NCBI RefSeq assembly: GCF_010015585.1
Contig: NW_022985068.1
Location: 774,123-838,122 of the forward strand
Length of the DNA stretch: 64,000 nucleotides
Origin: Eremomyces bilateralis CBS 781.70
Taxonomy: Eukaryota > Ascomycota > Dothideomycetes > Eremomycetales > Eremomycetaceae
Direction: 5' to 3'
Made by a program: the position numbers and the translations under genes. Shown one piece after another: positions 1 through 11,406 of the stretch. The first letter of the stretch is position 1; every line of letters starts with the position of its first letter. The notes below the pieces were generated by a model, which saw only the letters and a list, made by a program, of their open reading frames with translations, was not told where the DNA came from and searched no databases.

Positions 1-642
1 CCCTATCGGATGGTTTTCATCTCCCATTTTTATCCCTCAAGAGGCCTCCCTTGATGAAAGGACACCGTGTCTAAGCGGAGGCAGTAAACACGGTCGTGAT
101 GGTGTTGGTGGCATGGCGATACCACGCTCAACGCTTGCGACCTGCACGCGTAATGCGTGCGTCTCTTTCATCGCCACTGCACTTAGCCATCGATAGAGAA
201 CTCTTCCCCATCAATGTTTCCACCCGCGGCGACGTGGACGCGTGCAGTTGGACTTCGCGGGCGGAATCAACATATTAAACATAAGTTAAGGCAGAAAATT
301 CTACCTTGAAAATTGCTCGCTTCCAAAACCTTTGAGTATGTCCTGGCCGAGCCACCGTGGCCACTTATAGAGAGACCTCCATCGCAATACGCAACTGCTT
401 CTGGAGAGGCTCAGGAAAGATGGACGCATGGTAGATCTACATTTGCTAACTGAAGGGCAAGTCAAAATAAAATGCGCAAGGCTTCGACTGTGCAGCTCAT
501 ATGGTATGCAATCATAGTAAAAGAAACTACTATGATGAAGACTAACAAGGGCAGCCTGGAGCCAATGATCTCTGCCGAGTACGACGGGGACAATGTTGGT
601 CTCGGATGACTTGTTACAGGCAGTGCTGGAGACAACCAATGC
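1..642. other. No supported gene
   Basis: Short open frames occur on both strands, but none has a recognisable domain or a credible splice structure. The last part may contain the decayed 5' end of the HET gene that follows. Confidence 0.5.
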
Positions 643-2228
643 TTGGACCTGGCTAAAGAATGGTTCCACCGATGTACTCGCTCGCACGGCAAAGCATGTG
701 CGTTGATCGAAGACGAGCAGTCCCGCGAGACTCGTTCATATCCCACCAGACGAAGCCGAACCCTTGAGAGTATGTCTTATCCAAGGCTTGAGAGGGCAGT
801 ATGCGGCTTTGTCGTACGTTTGGGGAGAGGGCTCCAGATTACAGACAACAACAGCTACGCTCAATGACAGAATGTCAGGCTTCCGAGCGAGCATACTCCC
901 AAAGACGCTTCGAGATGCGGTCCATGTGGCCCGAAAATTTGGTCTAGAATGGATCTGGGTCGACGCTCTGTGCATCATCCAAGGAGATACCACTGATTGG
1001 AACTGGGAATCCTCCAAGATGGCTTCGATATATGAGAACTCAGCGTTGACCATATGCGCTGATCTTGCCTCGGACACAGACACTGGTATTCTGCTACCGC
1101 GAGACCTGAAAGTTTCGAACCGATTCGGAGCGAATGAAGAACTTTTGTCTTCAACACATCTCTCAAGACTGGATGCACATGTGCCACCAGCCGCTCTATT
1201 TACGCGGTTGGGCGTTTCAGGAACGCATCCTGGCCTCACGTACTCTTCATTTTCTGGACGACCAGATCGCTTGGGAGTCCAATACCACGCTATATCGAGA
1301 AGGTTTCCGTGGACGCCAGGCTTACGCCCCGGATCATTTCGCGAAACACCAACTTGCCGCATACTCCCATCAAGGACGATGCCCAGAACCCCCAAAGAGT
1401 AGCCATGGGCAAGACATCGATCTGCGAGTACGCATCTCCAAGTGGAATGACGTGATCCAAGAAATGGCCATGCGTTATTCCACTGTGGATACGGACACGC
1501 TGCCTTCGGTGTCTGGCCTCGTCTCTGCGATCCAGACACTAGAGCTAAGTCAGTACTTTGCCGGCGTGTGGTATGGGGATCCGTTTTCGTCTATGACATG
1601 GTACGCCCGCTTTCCTCAGTCCTCTCCAGCATCGTATAAGGCACCTTCTTGGAGCTGGGTATGGACGGCGGGCCGGTTGATGCGGCGTCGGCATGCTCTG
1701 ATGGCCGACAGGTAACCAAAGCAAATCGCGAAGTAGAGAAACTGGAACGAACAATACGGGCCACGCCTTCTTGGATACGATACGGTACTCAAGAACACGG
1801 ATCCCCATGGCGAAGTCATGGAAGAAACTCATCTTGTAATGAGCGGCTTGTGCAGAAACGTCTATGTCGCTGAGCATCCAGGTACCGTGTATGATGAGTG
1901 GACATGGTGTTACGAAGAGCCCAATGAGGAGGGAATGTATGTCCATATGGGCCAAAGGCAGAACGATCACGCCTTCGCATCGTGCTTTACCGAATATCTT
2001 GCGGAAATGTTTCCAGATATTTGTGAAGAATCCGTCGTGTGCTATCTATGTGTGCAGCTTGCTCAGGAGCGAATGCCGGAACAGGACTTTCCGAAGAATA
2101 TCGCTCTAATTCTTGAACTGGTCGATAACGATGGGGAGGAGGGATTCCAGCGGGTTGGAATCCTTTTGTTTGACTTTAGTGAGCAAGATGGTAATTATTG
2201 GAAGCGGAGGACGTTGAAACTATTCTAA
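643..2228 (+). pseudogene. HET-domain (heterokaryon incompatibility) gene, broken
   Basis: HET proteins act in fungal non-self recognition and can trigger death of fused cells. The family signature is clear: a start resembling AKEWFHRC..SHGKAC, then ALSYVWG near position 800, then WIWVDALCIIQ near 955, then LYLRGWAFQERILASRTLHF near 1190, then APSWSW near 1645, and a C-terminal part with DPHGEV near 1800. These blocks are in the right order but lie in different reading frames, with at least three breaks. No GT..AG introns of reasonable size restore continuity where the frame changes. I therefore call it a pseudogene, although sequencing errors could explain some of the changes. It lies 0.5 kb upstream of another broken gene, of the HNH family. 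The family call is strong; the exact ends are uncertain. Confidence 0.8.
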
Positions 2229-2699
2229 ATCAACTCGGGCTCTTACTCTATTAGCCCCTAAACTCTAGTTAGGTTGAGCCCCCATCTATTTTCTATAGTC
2301 GTTAGCGACATTAGAGAGATTCGAAGCGCACCCTTAGGAATGCATATGATAACTACACCCGGTATAGCGGCGGAAGACGTGCACAGCAGCATAGTAGGCA
2401 TTAATGATGGATGCTTCCGACAGGTAGCAGTTGTTCGTCGTCTCTTCTCGTCGTCTTGTCGTCGGCGAGGTGCAGGCCTGTCAGTTGGCTCTGTTAGGAA
2501 ATCGGCGAACGGGTTTTACAAACCCTCCCTACGGAGTACTCCCCAGTAATAATTAAAAACAAAACAAAACAAACCGCAATGAGCCCCACTCACTCTGCCC
2601 GACTGGCTTACATTGACGTCTTTCTTCAGCGCTAACATCGACTCAGTTGTCCGTCGCCAATTTGATGCAGGCTCAGGTGTCCACCAGCGATTTTGTTGT
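2229..2699. other. Intergenic, no gene seen
   Basis: This stretch separates the HET remnant from the HNH-family remnant. It contains a short A-rich tract near 2550-2575 but no recognisable coding domain. Confidence 0.4.
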
Positions 2700-4018
2700 T
2701 CAACCCCGAGCAGCCTACCCATCACCATCCCGTCACTACGGGGGCAGCGGTGTTCCCGATATCAGCAAAGCTCAAAACGTCGCCTTTCGTCATCCCGGAT
2801 AACCTGATGGAGCTAATATCCTGCTCGTACTATCCGCGCACGACGGCCCTAACGGAGGTATTCACCACGACTTTGCGTGGGCCGCTTGTGCTGTTGTTGC
2901 GAACTGTGCATGGGGGGGTTCTTGTCCGGGACGCGAGATGGGCAAAGAGTTGATGTGGGAAAAGACGGCCTCTTGATGGGGAGTGACTATTACCTTCGAT
3001 TAACGGATGATGAGGTTCAAGGGGCATAGTAGAAGCGAGAAAATGCATTAGGTGCTGATGGCCCGCTATATAGACATTGAGAAGTACCCTATCGTCGTAT
3101 CCTTCGCCCATTTCAAGTTCCCGCACCGCAACCTTCCGCCATACTGGACCTCCGAAGCTCTTCGAATTCCTAGATCGAACCATCAGTTCCGTCAGACCGA
3201 CCTCTCAGATACACTTCTGATGCGCGATAGATCCTGTCGAGTTACCGACCACTACGAAGGAGGAAGGTACTGAAGCCGCGCATCTCATCCCGCGAGTCGA
3301 AGAACGTTGGTTCAGATCAAACGAAATGTTGAAATACACTTCTCGCCCGCTTCCATCGGTCACTTCGACTGACGACCCTCGCAACGCTCCACTGCTGCGC
3401 TCCGATCTACACTCTACCTTCGACGCGAAACGCTGGGTCGTGGTCCCGAAGGCAGGAACCTGGGTAGTCCACGTGCTGGATCCTGGCCCATCAAGGCAGT
3501 TTCTAAGCTTATACTACAACGTGACGTTGTAGCCGCTCGAGGACGTGTCAGTTGAATATTTGTTCGCACGATTTGCTTGGACGATCTTAAATCGGCTCAC
3601 ATTGACTGGTTTTGCTGGACGACGGAAACCAGTTATTGTAGGCACGGAAGACCAATCGAGTAATATCAAGGAGCTCACGGGCGAACAGTGGACAAGGCTC
3701 TTCCCTCTTCGAACGAAGAGCAGGAGCCAGAGTCCGACAAAAGGACACTGGCAGGAAGCAGCTGAAGAGGATCTTAACGAAGAAGAAGAAGAGCCCGAGC
3801 CCCGGGGTCGAATGAGAAGGAGGAGTTTGAACCTTTCTACTCCCACTTGGTCATCTAGAGAGGATGTTTCCTTGACGGAAGACGGAGATAGTCGAAGCAG
3901 TACAGGGACAAGTGTGGAAGAATTTGGTCTCTCAAAAAGAAGACAACTCTTACAGCAAGAGCCTAGAACGATTGGGACACCCGGCGAGAGTGTGGATATG
4001 GAGTTCTTAGATACATAG
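2700..4018 (+). pseudogene. Fungal HNH-nuclease-family gene, broken
   Basis: The gene belongs to the fungal HNH_2-type family, whose members have an N-terminal part ending in a PNGGIHH block and an HNH core with LRSDLH. The blocks seen in order are PNGGIHHDFAWAACAVVANC near 2840-2900, a YYLRLTD block near 2985, RCRVTDHYEG-like residues near 3230, TEAAHLIPRVEERWF near 3265-3310, NAPLLRSDLHSTFDAKRW near 3380-3435, and LFARFAWTIL near 3557. An acidic C-terminal tail rich in Glu, Arg and Ser ends at 4018. The pieces occupy different frames and contain in-frame stops (at least four breaks), so no functional protein is expected. The cellular role of intact members is not well established. The family assignment comes from remembered family motifs, not from a database search. 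Confidence 0.7.
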
Positions 4019-5439
4019 CGGAAATAACGGTCAGTGGAATGAGTACTTTGAGTGAACGTGTATATCTGCCGAAGATGGTAGCATCAGATTAAATTTCGAA
4101 GATCGAACAGTCAACTTCGCAAAGCAAATGACAATATGCCCGCTCATCCGTACTAAATGTCTCGTGGAGCTACGTATGATCTTCTGTCGTAATAAGAATG
4201 AAAAGGAACGGAAGGAAGGAGTAAAATAAAAACTCCTTCGTGCAGCTTCGAGGACCCTAGTCAACCCCCAAAAGGAGGCGTATAGGACAAGTCCTGAGAA
4301 CTATAGAGAAAAGCTTACACATGTTGGGGTTCACGATCAGTGAAGATTCTGAACCCTAGAGACGTTATCGAATTGCTAGAGAAAAGATGAAGAAGAGGAA
4401 AAGGCCTCTCCTTCCGGAGCTCTAAATACACGGGCGTCGCATGGGCGCGATGCGGTTTGCTCATTCACTGCACCATGTGTAGGCTGCGAACAAATCTCTG
4501 ACTGAGAGCGACACTGGAAAACTAGGGAGAAACGACAACTTTACAATCCTTTCGGCGGTATTGACCCTCGGATTTCGTTTCGACCTCTTTTATACTGCGG
4601 GAAGAGTCATGGGGAACGCATCCACCGTAGTACCATCCAACATGACTGCCATTGGCCGGGCTAGAACTGACTATTGCTATACGAACTTAGTCAAGGAGCG
4701 GTTAGAGGGGGATAGCGGAGCTGATCAGGTTTCCTTCACCCAACGCTCCGCCCCCGCCTTGCCTACTCCCCCGCACAATTTAGATCCACTCCCCCACTAT
4801 GTAATGATGAATAAAACCAATTGATTGGCTAGATTAGCTTAATACCCCTTTTGTAAATAGCCCCGGTTCGAATCTTGCACTAATTAGTCTTTTTTTCCGC
4901 CCTTTTCTCTTTTTTACTACACGGTCTTAATGCCTAAGGCACCTGAGGCATTACATCCACAGATTGGAACATGAACTCCTTGGTCAAGGTCACGTTGAGG
5001 TGCCTTACCAACATATATAATTATTAGCGGGACGGGGAGGAGGACGGGGGATAGAGTAGGTATCTACTATGTAGTACACCGCTGTATAGTCTACAAGCGA
5101 CTGGGATAGCATAATGAAATCTAATCCAATCTAATCCAACACAACCCAATATATCCTAAACACCCATGTCAATCGACAGGACACCTTACTACTTCACCTG
5201 GATCTAATCCTAAGCGGGGACATATTCCTGCATTCAACGCCTAGCTCTGCCTGAATTTCAGGCCAAGGCTCACTAATTAAAAGAAAATGTCCCAACGATG
5301 GATGAGCCGAGGAAACTGCTGTAGGGAGGAGGACGACTCGTTATCCAAAAGGACATGCTGCAGCACATACAATAAAAGATAGCATCTTTACCTCCTCTCG
5401 TTCTTCGAACCTCCCGATACGATTACGACAACATCACAA
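4019..5439. other. Long intergenic region upstream of the MFS gene
   Basis: No gene is supported here. The region holds AT-rich stretches, a short reiterated TCTAATCCAA-type tract near 5119-5140, and a pyrimidine-rich 5' leader (5390-5430) just before the transporter start. A GGTTCGAATC string at 4865 looks like a tRNA T-loop but has no matching stems. Confidence 0.5.
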
Positions 5440-7371
5440 ATGTCGGACTTCAGTCAAAATCAAAGGGTCGCGCCGACCAAAGGCGCGACTACAACCAAAG
5501 AGCTCGAATTCGTCGAGACCATGTCGAATAGTGCAGTCGACCAGCCTCATGTACACGCCAAGGTTTGTCTCATCTTCTCGCTGAGGATGCCACTGATCCC
5601 GACTGTATAGATGAACCCGAAACTCTTCGTCGCACTCCTCACAATGTCGTTCCTCTGGATTGGATCTCAGATTCCCCTTTATCTGTTCGGCAGCGTGTTA
5701 CCCCTGATCTATAGCGATCTTGGCGGTGTCGATCGCTACGTGTGGTTCATCATTGGGTACCTCATTCCCTGTGCTGCACTCTGTCCTTTCGTCGGGGCTC
5801 TGTCCGATATCTTTGGCAGAAAGATGGTGGCAATTGTGGGACAGGTCCTGCTCATTCTTGGGCCGGTCGTCACGTCCACCGCGAACACCATGAACATCGC
5901 GATTGGTATGTCTCCCCTCATTCCGTCATCCTCACTCGATAACGTTCGCTTTACTGAATTGGTCGTAGCGGGACAAGTCTTCTCCGGTCTAGGTGCCGGT
6001 CTGAACGAACTGATCGCCCTTGCCGGAACCGCGGATCTGGTCCCCGTTAACAAACGAGGCCAATATGTGGGAGCCGTGGTCTTGACCATCCTACCCTTCT
6101 GCGCATCGACACTCTACGCACAACTCATCGCGAGAGATAGCGACTGGCGCTATGTTGGAATTTTCGTCGGCGCCTGGAACTTCCTCGGCCTCGTACTCTG
6201 CATCTTCAGCTACTCCGATCCGCCCCGGATCTCGACCGAGTACACTCGCAGTGACGTGATGAAAAACGTCGACTACATCGGAGGCATTCTCAGCACCGTG
6301 GGTGTTGTGCTGTTCATGATGGGCATGCAATGGGGAGCCGAACAGGTGACACAGGATCTCCACTGTCTCGATCACGACTAACGTCCGCAGTACGAATGGC
6401 AATCAGTGCAGGTCCTCGTCCCCTTCCTCCTGGGCGTTGTCATCCTCGTCGCTTTTTTCGTCTACGAGTTCAAATTCGCCAAGTACCCCATGTGTCCGGC
6501 CGGGATATTTAGCAAAGACAGACGCACCATGATCTGCATTCTTCTTATCACCTTCCTGTCGGGAGCCAACTTCTTTGTCATGCTCCTCTTCTACCCAACC
6601 CAAGTGTTCCACGTCTGGGGCCACGAGCCAGTCAGCATCGGCTTGAGGACGTTGCCAATGGGCTTCGGCATCGTGATCGGCGCCGCTATTTCCCTCATCC
6701 TCATCCCCGTCACCAGAGGCAGAATCAAACACCTCATGATCTTTTTCACCGCCATGATGACCGCTGGCACAGGAGCTATGGCCGCCGCACGCACCGACAA
6801 TCTTCCTGCGGTCCTCGGCATGGTCACTGTGGCAAGTCTGGGTGTTGGAGGCGTCATCATTCCATGCTCCATCATCGCCCAGCTCATCTGCCCACATGAC
6901 CTTCTCGGAACAATTACAGCCATCACTCTCTCGATTCGCTACGTGGGTGGTGCGATCGGGTATACAGCATACTACAACGTGTTCTACGACCACTTTACAC
7001 CCGATGCCACCCGGCTCGTGGCCATCGGCACCATTGTGCTCAAGGGCATCGTCAACCTCGGCTCCAACCAAGAAAACCTCGGACTCATCGAGGAGTTGAC
7101 AACACTGGCGGCAAAGGCGCAGTTCGCTCAACTCCACGACGTGATTGCGACGGATTCACGAGTGAATCACAAAGATATCGCATTCGATCTCATCGTCGAC
7201 GCCACAGAAGAAGCCATGGCACTGGCGTATCGGTGGCCGTACTGGATGTCCATTGCATTCGGTGGTATTTGTGTCATTCTCGCATTCTTTGTGCGAGATA
7301 TCAGGGCGGTTTTGGATGAAGAAAAGGAAAAGGTGCCGGTTGAGGAGATCCACCACGGCGCACTTCGGTGA
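5440..7371 (+). CDS. TRI12-type major facilitator transporter
   Basis: Predicted plasma-membrane drug/toxin or siderophore efflux pump of the fungal TRI12 family (DHA2-like, about 14 membrane segments). Four exons: 5440-5562, 5611-5905, 5969-6345 and 6391-7371, giving 591 residues. The introns are 48, 63 and 45 bp. The first ATG (5440) gives a hydrophilic N-terminus, followed by NPKLFVALL and then FLWIGSQIPLYLFG, which is typical of TRI12. MFS motif A appears as GALSDIFGRK at about residues 103-112, and DRYVWFIIGYL precedes it. Glycine-rich helices follow (GQVFSGLGAGLNELIALA), and the C-terminus is charged and cytosolic. The frame is intact throughout. TRI12 relatives can sit in secondary-metabolite or iron-uptake clusters, but no biosynthetic gene is nearby, so the substrate is unknown. 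Confidence 0.9.
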
Positions 7372-8221
7372 AATCAACAGGGCCTATTCAACAGGAATCA
7401 TAGCTGGTGGGGATATCGAACGGAGAATCATGTCCGCTTCTAAGATTTGCGAGGCTTTTCGGGGTCCTCTTCATTCGAATGTTCATGTCTTCTAATCTAT
7501 AAAGTATAAGGGAGCCGTCTTGAACTGATCGCCATCACTATTTGCCGTCCCGCCAGTCCCTTCCGAATGGGCTCCTCTCTGGCGCGTTTCCTCTACATCA
7601 TGCGCGTTCATGTTAACTGTCAGGACAAGCCTCACACGGACGACTCGAAGACGGGTCGTCCAAGGGCTATCCGTGTCCGACCCAGGATACCGATCATCTT
7701 CCCTTTTGACCCTACCCGCATCGTATATAGGATAGGAGGCTCCGGCATACCGGCCACTTCGTAGCATCGATACTATATTCTATAAAATTGGTTAGAGCTA
7801 AGCTCGACGAATGGTCGAACCTCCAGTCCCGGGTCCCAAGGGAGAAATAGCGCTTTAACATTTTAAAGATTCGGGCGGTATAAGTCTGCTATAATTTGTA
7901 TAATGGTTCATCGGTCTAAGGAAGCGTATGCGACGCAATGGCGAAGCGACATACCCCTTCTTTGGAACCCCGGGTCTTATATCAACTGTCTACCATTACT
8001 GTAAGTTTGCGTGAGTGTGTGTTCCATTAGTGTTACGGCACGGTAGCTGGATGCACACAACATACACATAGCCAAAGATACTCTAGATTGAGATAAAGAG
8101 TAAAGGTATCAGTGACAGAGGAATCTTGACGAGGTTCCATCTCGATGCTACTAGGCTTGATTAGGCTTAGGCTCTCAGCCTATGCCAACTAGGGGTGTGT
8201 AATGTAAGATGTTGTATAATA
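7372..8221. other. Intergenic between MFS gene and transposon
   Basis: No gene is supported. A small perfect hairpin (7-bp arms GGACGAC/GTCGTCC) lies at 7638-7661. The stretch is AT-rich towards the transposon and contains only short unrelated open frames. Confidence 0.5.
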
Positions 8222-8359
8222 GAGGGCGGTGAGATTTTCCCCCCGCGCTAGTAATGATGGAAATCAATCGCTGAACTAGGCTTAGCGCAAATGATTCTAT
8301 ATCTTCTTCAACAGACAACTTCAATGTTTCAATCTATTCCTTATGAAGCCTATCTTCTA

Positions 8360-10800
8360 CTAACGTCGCTGTCTCTTGCGCGGGCTAAGTCCTTTCCAAG
8401 CATTTGAAGCCGTCTCTGCTGCAGCACGCTTAGGACGCTGTCTATGCACATCCCCAGATCCAAAAAGAGGATTTTGAGCAGCGACTTGTGCAAATTTTTC
8501 AGCATAGAAAGCTTCCATATCTCCAAAGTGATAATTCCATGCCATTGTTGGAGTACAGGAAGCAAACGCCCCTCTTGTCGCGAGAGCCATATCCCATGCT
8601 TCAACTAGTTCTGTAGGGTCGTTTTCCTGCCCTGTCTCTGCCAAAAAATTCATCACTGTGCCAATGTCACTGCAGTTACATAGAACAGGCTGGAGTCGTC
8701 GACGCTCGAAGTCAGCAAAGAACTCTTCCAACGACGGGGGTTGCCAAGCAGGCTGTAGAGGGGATTGAGCCGTAGTAACAGACGCAGTAACAGAGACAGG
8801 TGAAGACAAATGAGATGGAGTAGGGGAAGATATAGGAGTAGGTGAAGGGATCGATATAGATGGAGAAGTAGTTGTAGAATTCGTAGCTGTGCAGATGTAG
8901 GAACTGATACGGTAACAGCTGTGTTTGTGTGTCGCAAGACCTCAGGAAGTGTTTGACCCTGGGGGTGAGGAGGAGGAGGCTGAAATTGAGGGATAGAAGG
9001 TGGCACACGTCGTTCAAAGCCTGAAAGATCTCGACGAGTTATAGCATTCGTAGGTAGTGCAGATGTAGGAATTGACACAGCGACAGAGGTGTTTGTATGT
9101 CGTAAGACCTCAGCAAGTGTTTGACCTTGGGGTTGTGGTAGAGAGGGCGGTACACGTCGTTCAAAAGCTGATGGATCTCGACGAGTTGATGCCTTGTTCT
9201 TCCTCGGCGCTCCTCTTGTTTAAGCAGGAAGCGGCTCTAGGATAGATTGATATGGCCTTGGAGAGAGGCTTATTGACCGTCCTTGCTCACGTTGATAGCG
9301 CCAATGATCGTCGTAAAAGTGATTTGGTCGTAATATCGATCCAGAACTTATTACATCTCGCAGCGTATGATGACATGGAAGACCGTTTATCTTCTCAAAG
9401 AGGCCAGTACAAGGACCCCCGCTACGACGTTGTCTCTGCTCCTTCTAACAACACGCAGCAAGTCGCCTGTTGAAGCCATAAGGTAGTCCTTCAATACCTT
9501 ATGCATTCCTTCACCAGGAGAGGTTGTGATTATATTATAGTGTCGATGCTGAGACGTCCAAGCAGCTGCCCACTCGGTACGTGTATGCCATTGATTGCCA
9601 CGTAAGTATTGGCAAAGTTCTCGCTGGTCGGCATAGTCTTTGAGTAACTCGTTCCACTTTAGCTTAAATATATGTGGACTCTTTGCGTAGACAAGCTGCT
9701 CCAGTCAGTTCTGTAAAAGAATTATAAGAGGCATTCCCGGAAGCCTTCTAGAAACGCCTCTTAGGCCATTGGCAGGGAGCATACCTGACTCTAACGTTTC
9801 ATAAATTGAGCCCGGTGCTCAGCAATTCTCTGCTTCTCTTCTTTTGTTACGCCATTAGCGTCTCGCCAGGGCTTTTGAGCCTTTGTCTACACATTCTTGT
9901 TGATATGCCATACGCACAGGAGTTATGGAACACCCGGAAATAGAGTGCGAGCTGCTAGTTTTACCGCATCCTCCTGATCGCTGATAAACACGCGTGGCTG
10001 CGGTGTCCCTGTCTTAAGGAGGAAGTTTGAGATTGCCTAATGGTAATCTGCTTCTTTCTCGCTGTGGAGGAAGCAGAACCCTGCAGAGAAGAAGGTCTGC
10101 AGATTGGTGCAGCCGAGTATGTGCAACAGTGGGAGTTTATACTTGTTGGTTCGGTACGTACAGTCCATCAACAGGGTATCGGGATTCGCAAGCAGTAGCT
10201 TAATCTGCTTCTGGTGGGCAAAGAAGAGACTTTGTACGTGATTATCCGCATCCTTCTTAACAGTAAAAACCCATTCCGGCGTAGACAGGTCATCTAATAA
10301 TGTCTCAATCGGACTCCTCCCATTTAAGTACTTCTCTCTGATTGCCTTCCTCTCGCCGCGAATATCGGTGGCAGATACTAGCGTGTTCGGATCCTCCTTT
10401 TGAATAGCAGCCATTATCTGCATCGGCCGTACCCTAGCATGTGTCATTGATTTAATTGTATCTTCCTGTGCTAATGTACGCTTGCGATAAACATTATGCG
10501 CACTGGGGTTAAGCGACCGGGGATGGTTGTGATGCTTGTGTAGAACCTCCAGCTTCTACTGGTCGTCGCTTTTGTTCTTGAATATAATAAGCCTAAAATG
10601 ACACCCTATTAAGCGTGTGCTTGTACTCAGAGTCCTTGCTCTTGACTGATAGTTTCCGGATCGATTACAGTGGTAGTAATATCGTGTCTTGACATTAGAA
10701 TTGTGAGGTTTACTCCGCTTGAGTAGGAAGCCGTAGCCATGCCGTGCCATGCTGCATGCCATGGTCCCTAAGAGAATTGTAGGCTTCTTTATAGGACGTG
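8360..10800 (-). pseudogene. MULE transposase with FAR1-like N-terminus, decayed
   Basis: Read on the minus strand from about 10,800 to 8,360. The N-terminal FAR1-like DNA-binding part includes GYGFLLKRSK, RYYYHCNRSG and GCHFRLIIF, then HKHHNHPRSLNPSAHNVYRK. The MULE DDE domain follows, with LLMDCTYRTNKYKLPLL (first Asp) in 10,037-10,447, VFISDQEDAVKLAA (second Asp), CVWHINKN, and SPGEGMHKVLKDYL as the likely Glu region. The C-terminal part carries a reiterated TRRD.S.FERRVPPS..Q..GQTL.EVLRHTNT unit, then a last open frame at 8360-8809. Stops occur in frame, for example 10556-10558 between KNKSDDQ and KLEVLHKHH, and after EADYH at 10037. Most are TAG or TAA where Gln or Trp would be expected, a C-to-T pattern. 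There are frame changes as well. Confidence 0.75.
8879..9186 (-). repeat. Tandem repeat inside the transposase 3' region
   Basis: Two diverged direct copies of a segment of about 150-165 bp lie next to each other (about 8879-9040 and 9046-9186). Both contain the strings CAGATGTAGGAA, GACCTCAG.AAGTGTTTGACC and ACACGTCGTTCAAA. On the minus strand each encodes FERRVPPS, GQTL.EVLRHTNT and a PTSA-type block. The duplication predates the decay, since both copies carry separate substitutions. Confidence 0.75.
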
Positions 10801-11406
10801 TAAAGACAATCTGGAGGAGGGGCGATATCCTCCATGCTAAGATCTGTAAGAGAAGGAATGTGAGAAAACAGCGGTTCCTGATATCAGGTGGTCTGCAAGA
10901 CAGGTCACAGCGGGAGCTCTGTGTTTGACTAAGAATTGAGACATTGATTGATCTTGCTCCTATACGCCCATATCTAAGTTCTATATGCAAATTGATGGCT
11001 ACCGAGACCCTGGTTTCCTCAAAACGAGCGAAAAAGCAAAGAATGAGGGGTTGGTAACATCGCGGGATGTGTGATACACTGTCATGGTTGGGAACACGGG
11101 ATCGATACCACCTAAATACGAGCAAGAAATGGTGATCACGGGTAGGAAACCGGAAAGCGCTAAAAAACAGAGGTATCTCGAAAACCTGATCTCTAACAAG
11201 GAACACCTCCATGCTGGGATTATAAGAGAAAGAACGGATTGAACATTGACGCTGTCCCTGGGCGAAGAGGAGGCAAAATGCGAGCTAGGCTCAGTTGAGC
11301 GATTAATTTTCATCATCACTAGCGCGGGGGCAAAATCTCAAAAGCGGGGGGGAAATCTCACCAGCCCTATTTTAATGTATTATAATTTAAGTAATACCTC
11401 GTATTA

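Larger units (their letters stand above)
8222..11369 (-). mobile_element. Mutator-like DNA transposon (MULE), degraded
   Basis: The element is bounded by long terminal inverted repeats. The left end at 8230-8284 starts TGAGATTTTCCCCCCGCGCT. The complement of the right end, read inward from 11340, starts TGAGATTTTGCCCCCGCGCT, and the match continues for roughly 50 bp with few mismatches. The right end carries a second, partial copy of the terminus at 11344-11360. The interior encodes a FAR1/MULE transposase on the minus strand that has decayed (separate entry). I could not identify a convincing 9-10 bp target-site duplication. The right end lies about 40 bp from the 3' end of the F-box gene. 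With its own transposase broken, the copy is non-autonomous. Confidence 0.85.

Noticed and set aside
736-1539. 267-codon minus-strand open frame
   Set aside because: It is antisense to the HET remnant, whose plus-strand motifs are unmistakable.
4800-4885. tRNA-like T-loop string GGTTCGAATC
   Set aside because: The flanking bases cannot form a T-stem or an acceptor stem, and there is no proper anticodon arm.
6403-7137. 244-codon minus-strand open frame
   Set aside because: It is antisense to exon 4 of the MFS transporter, and its His/Asp/Glu-rich composition is a by-product of the opposite-strand codons.
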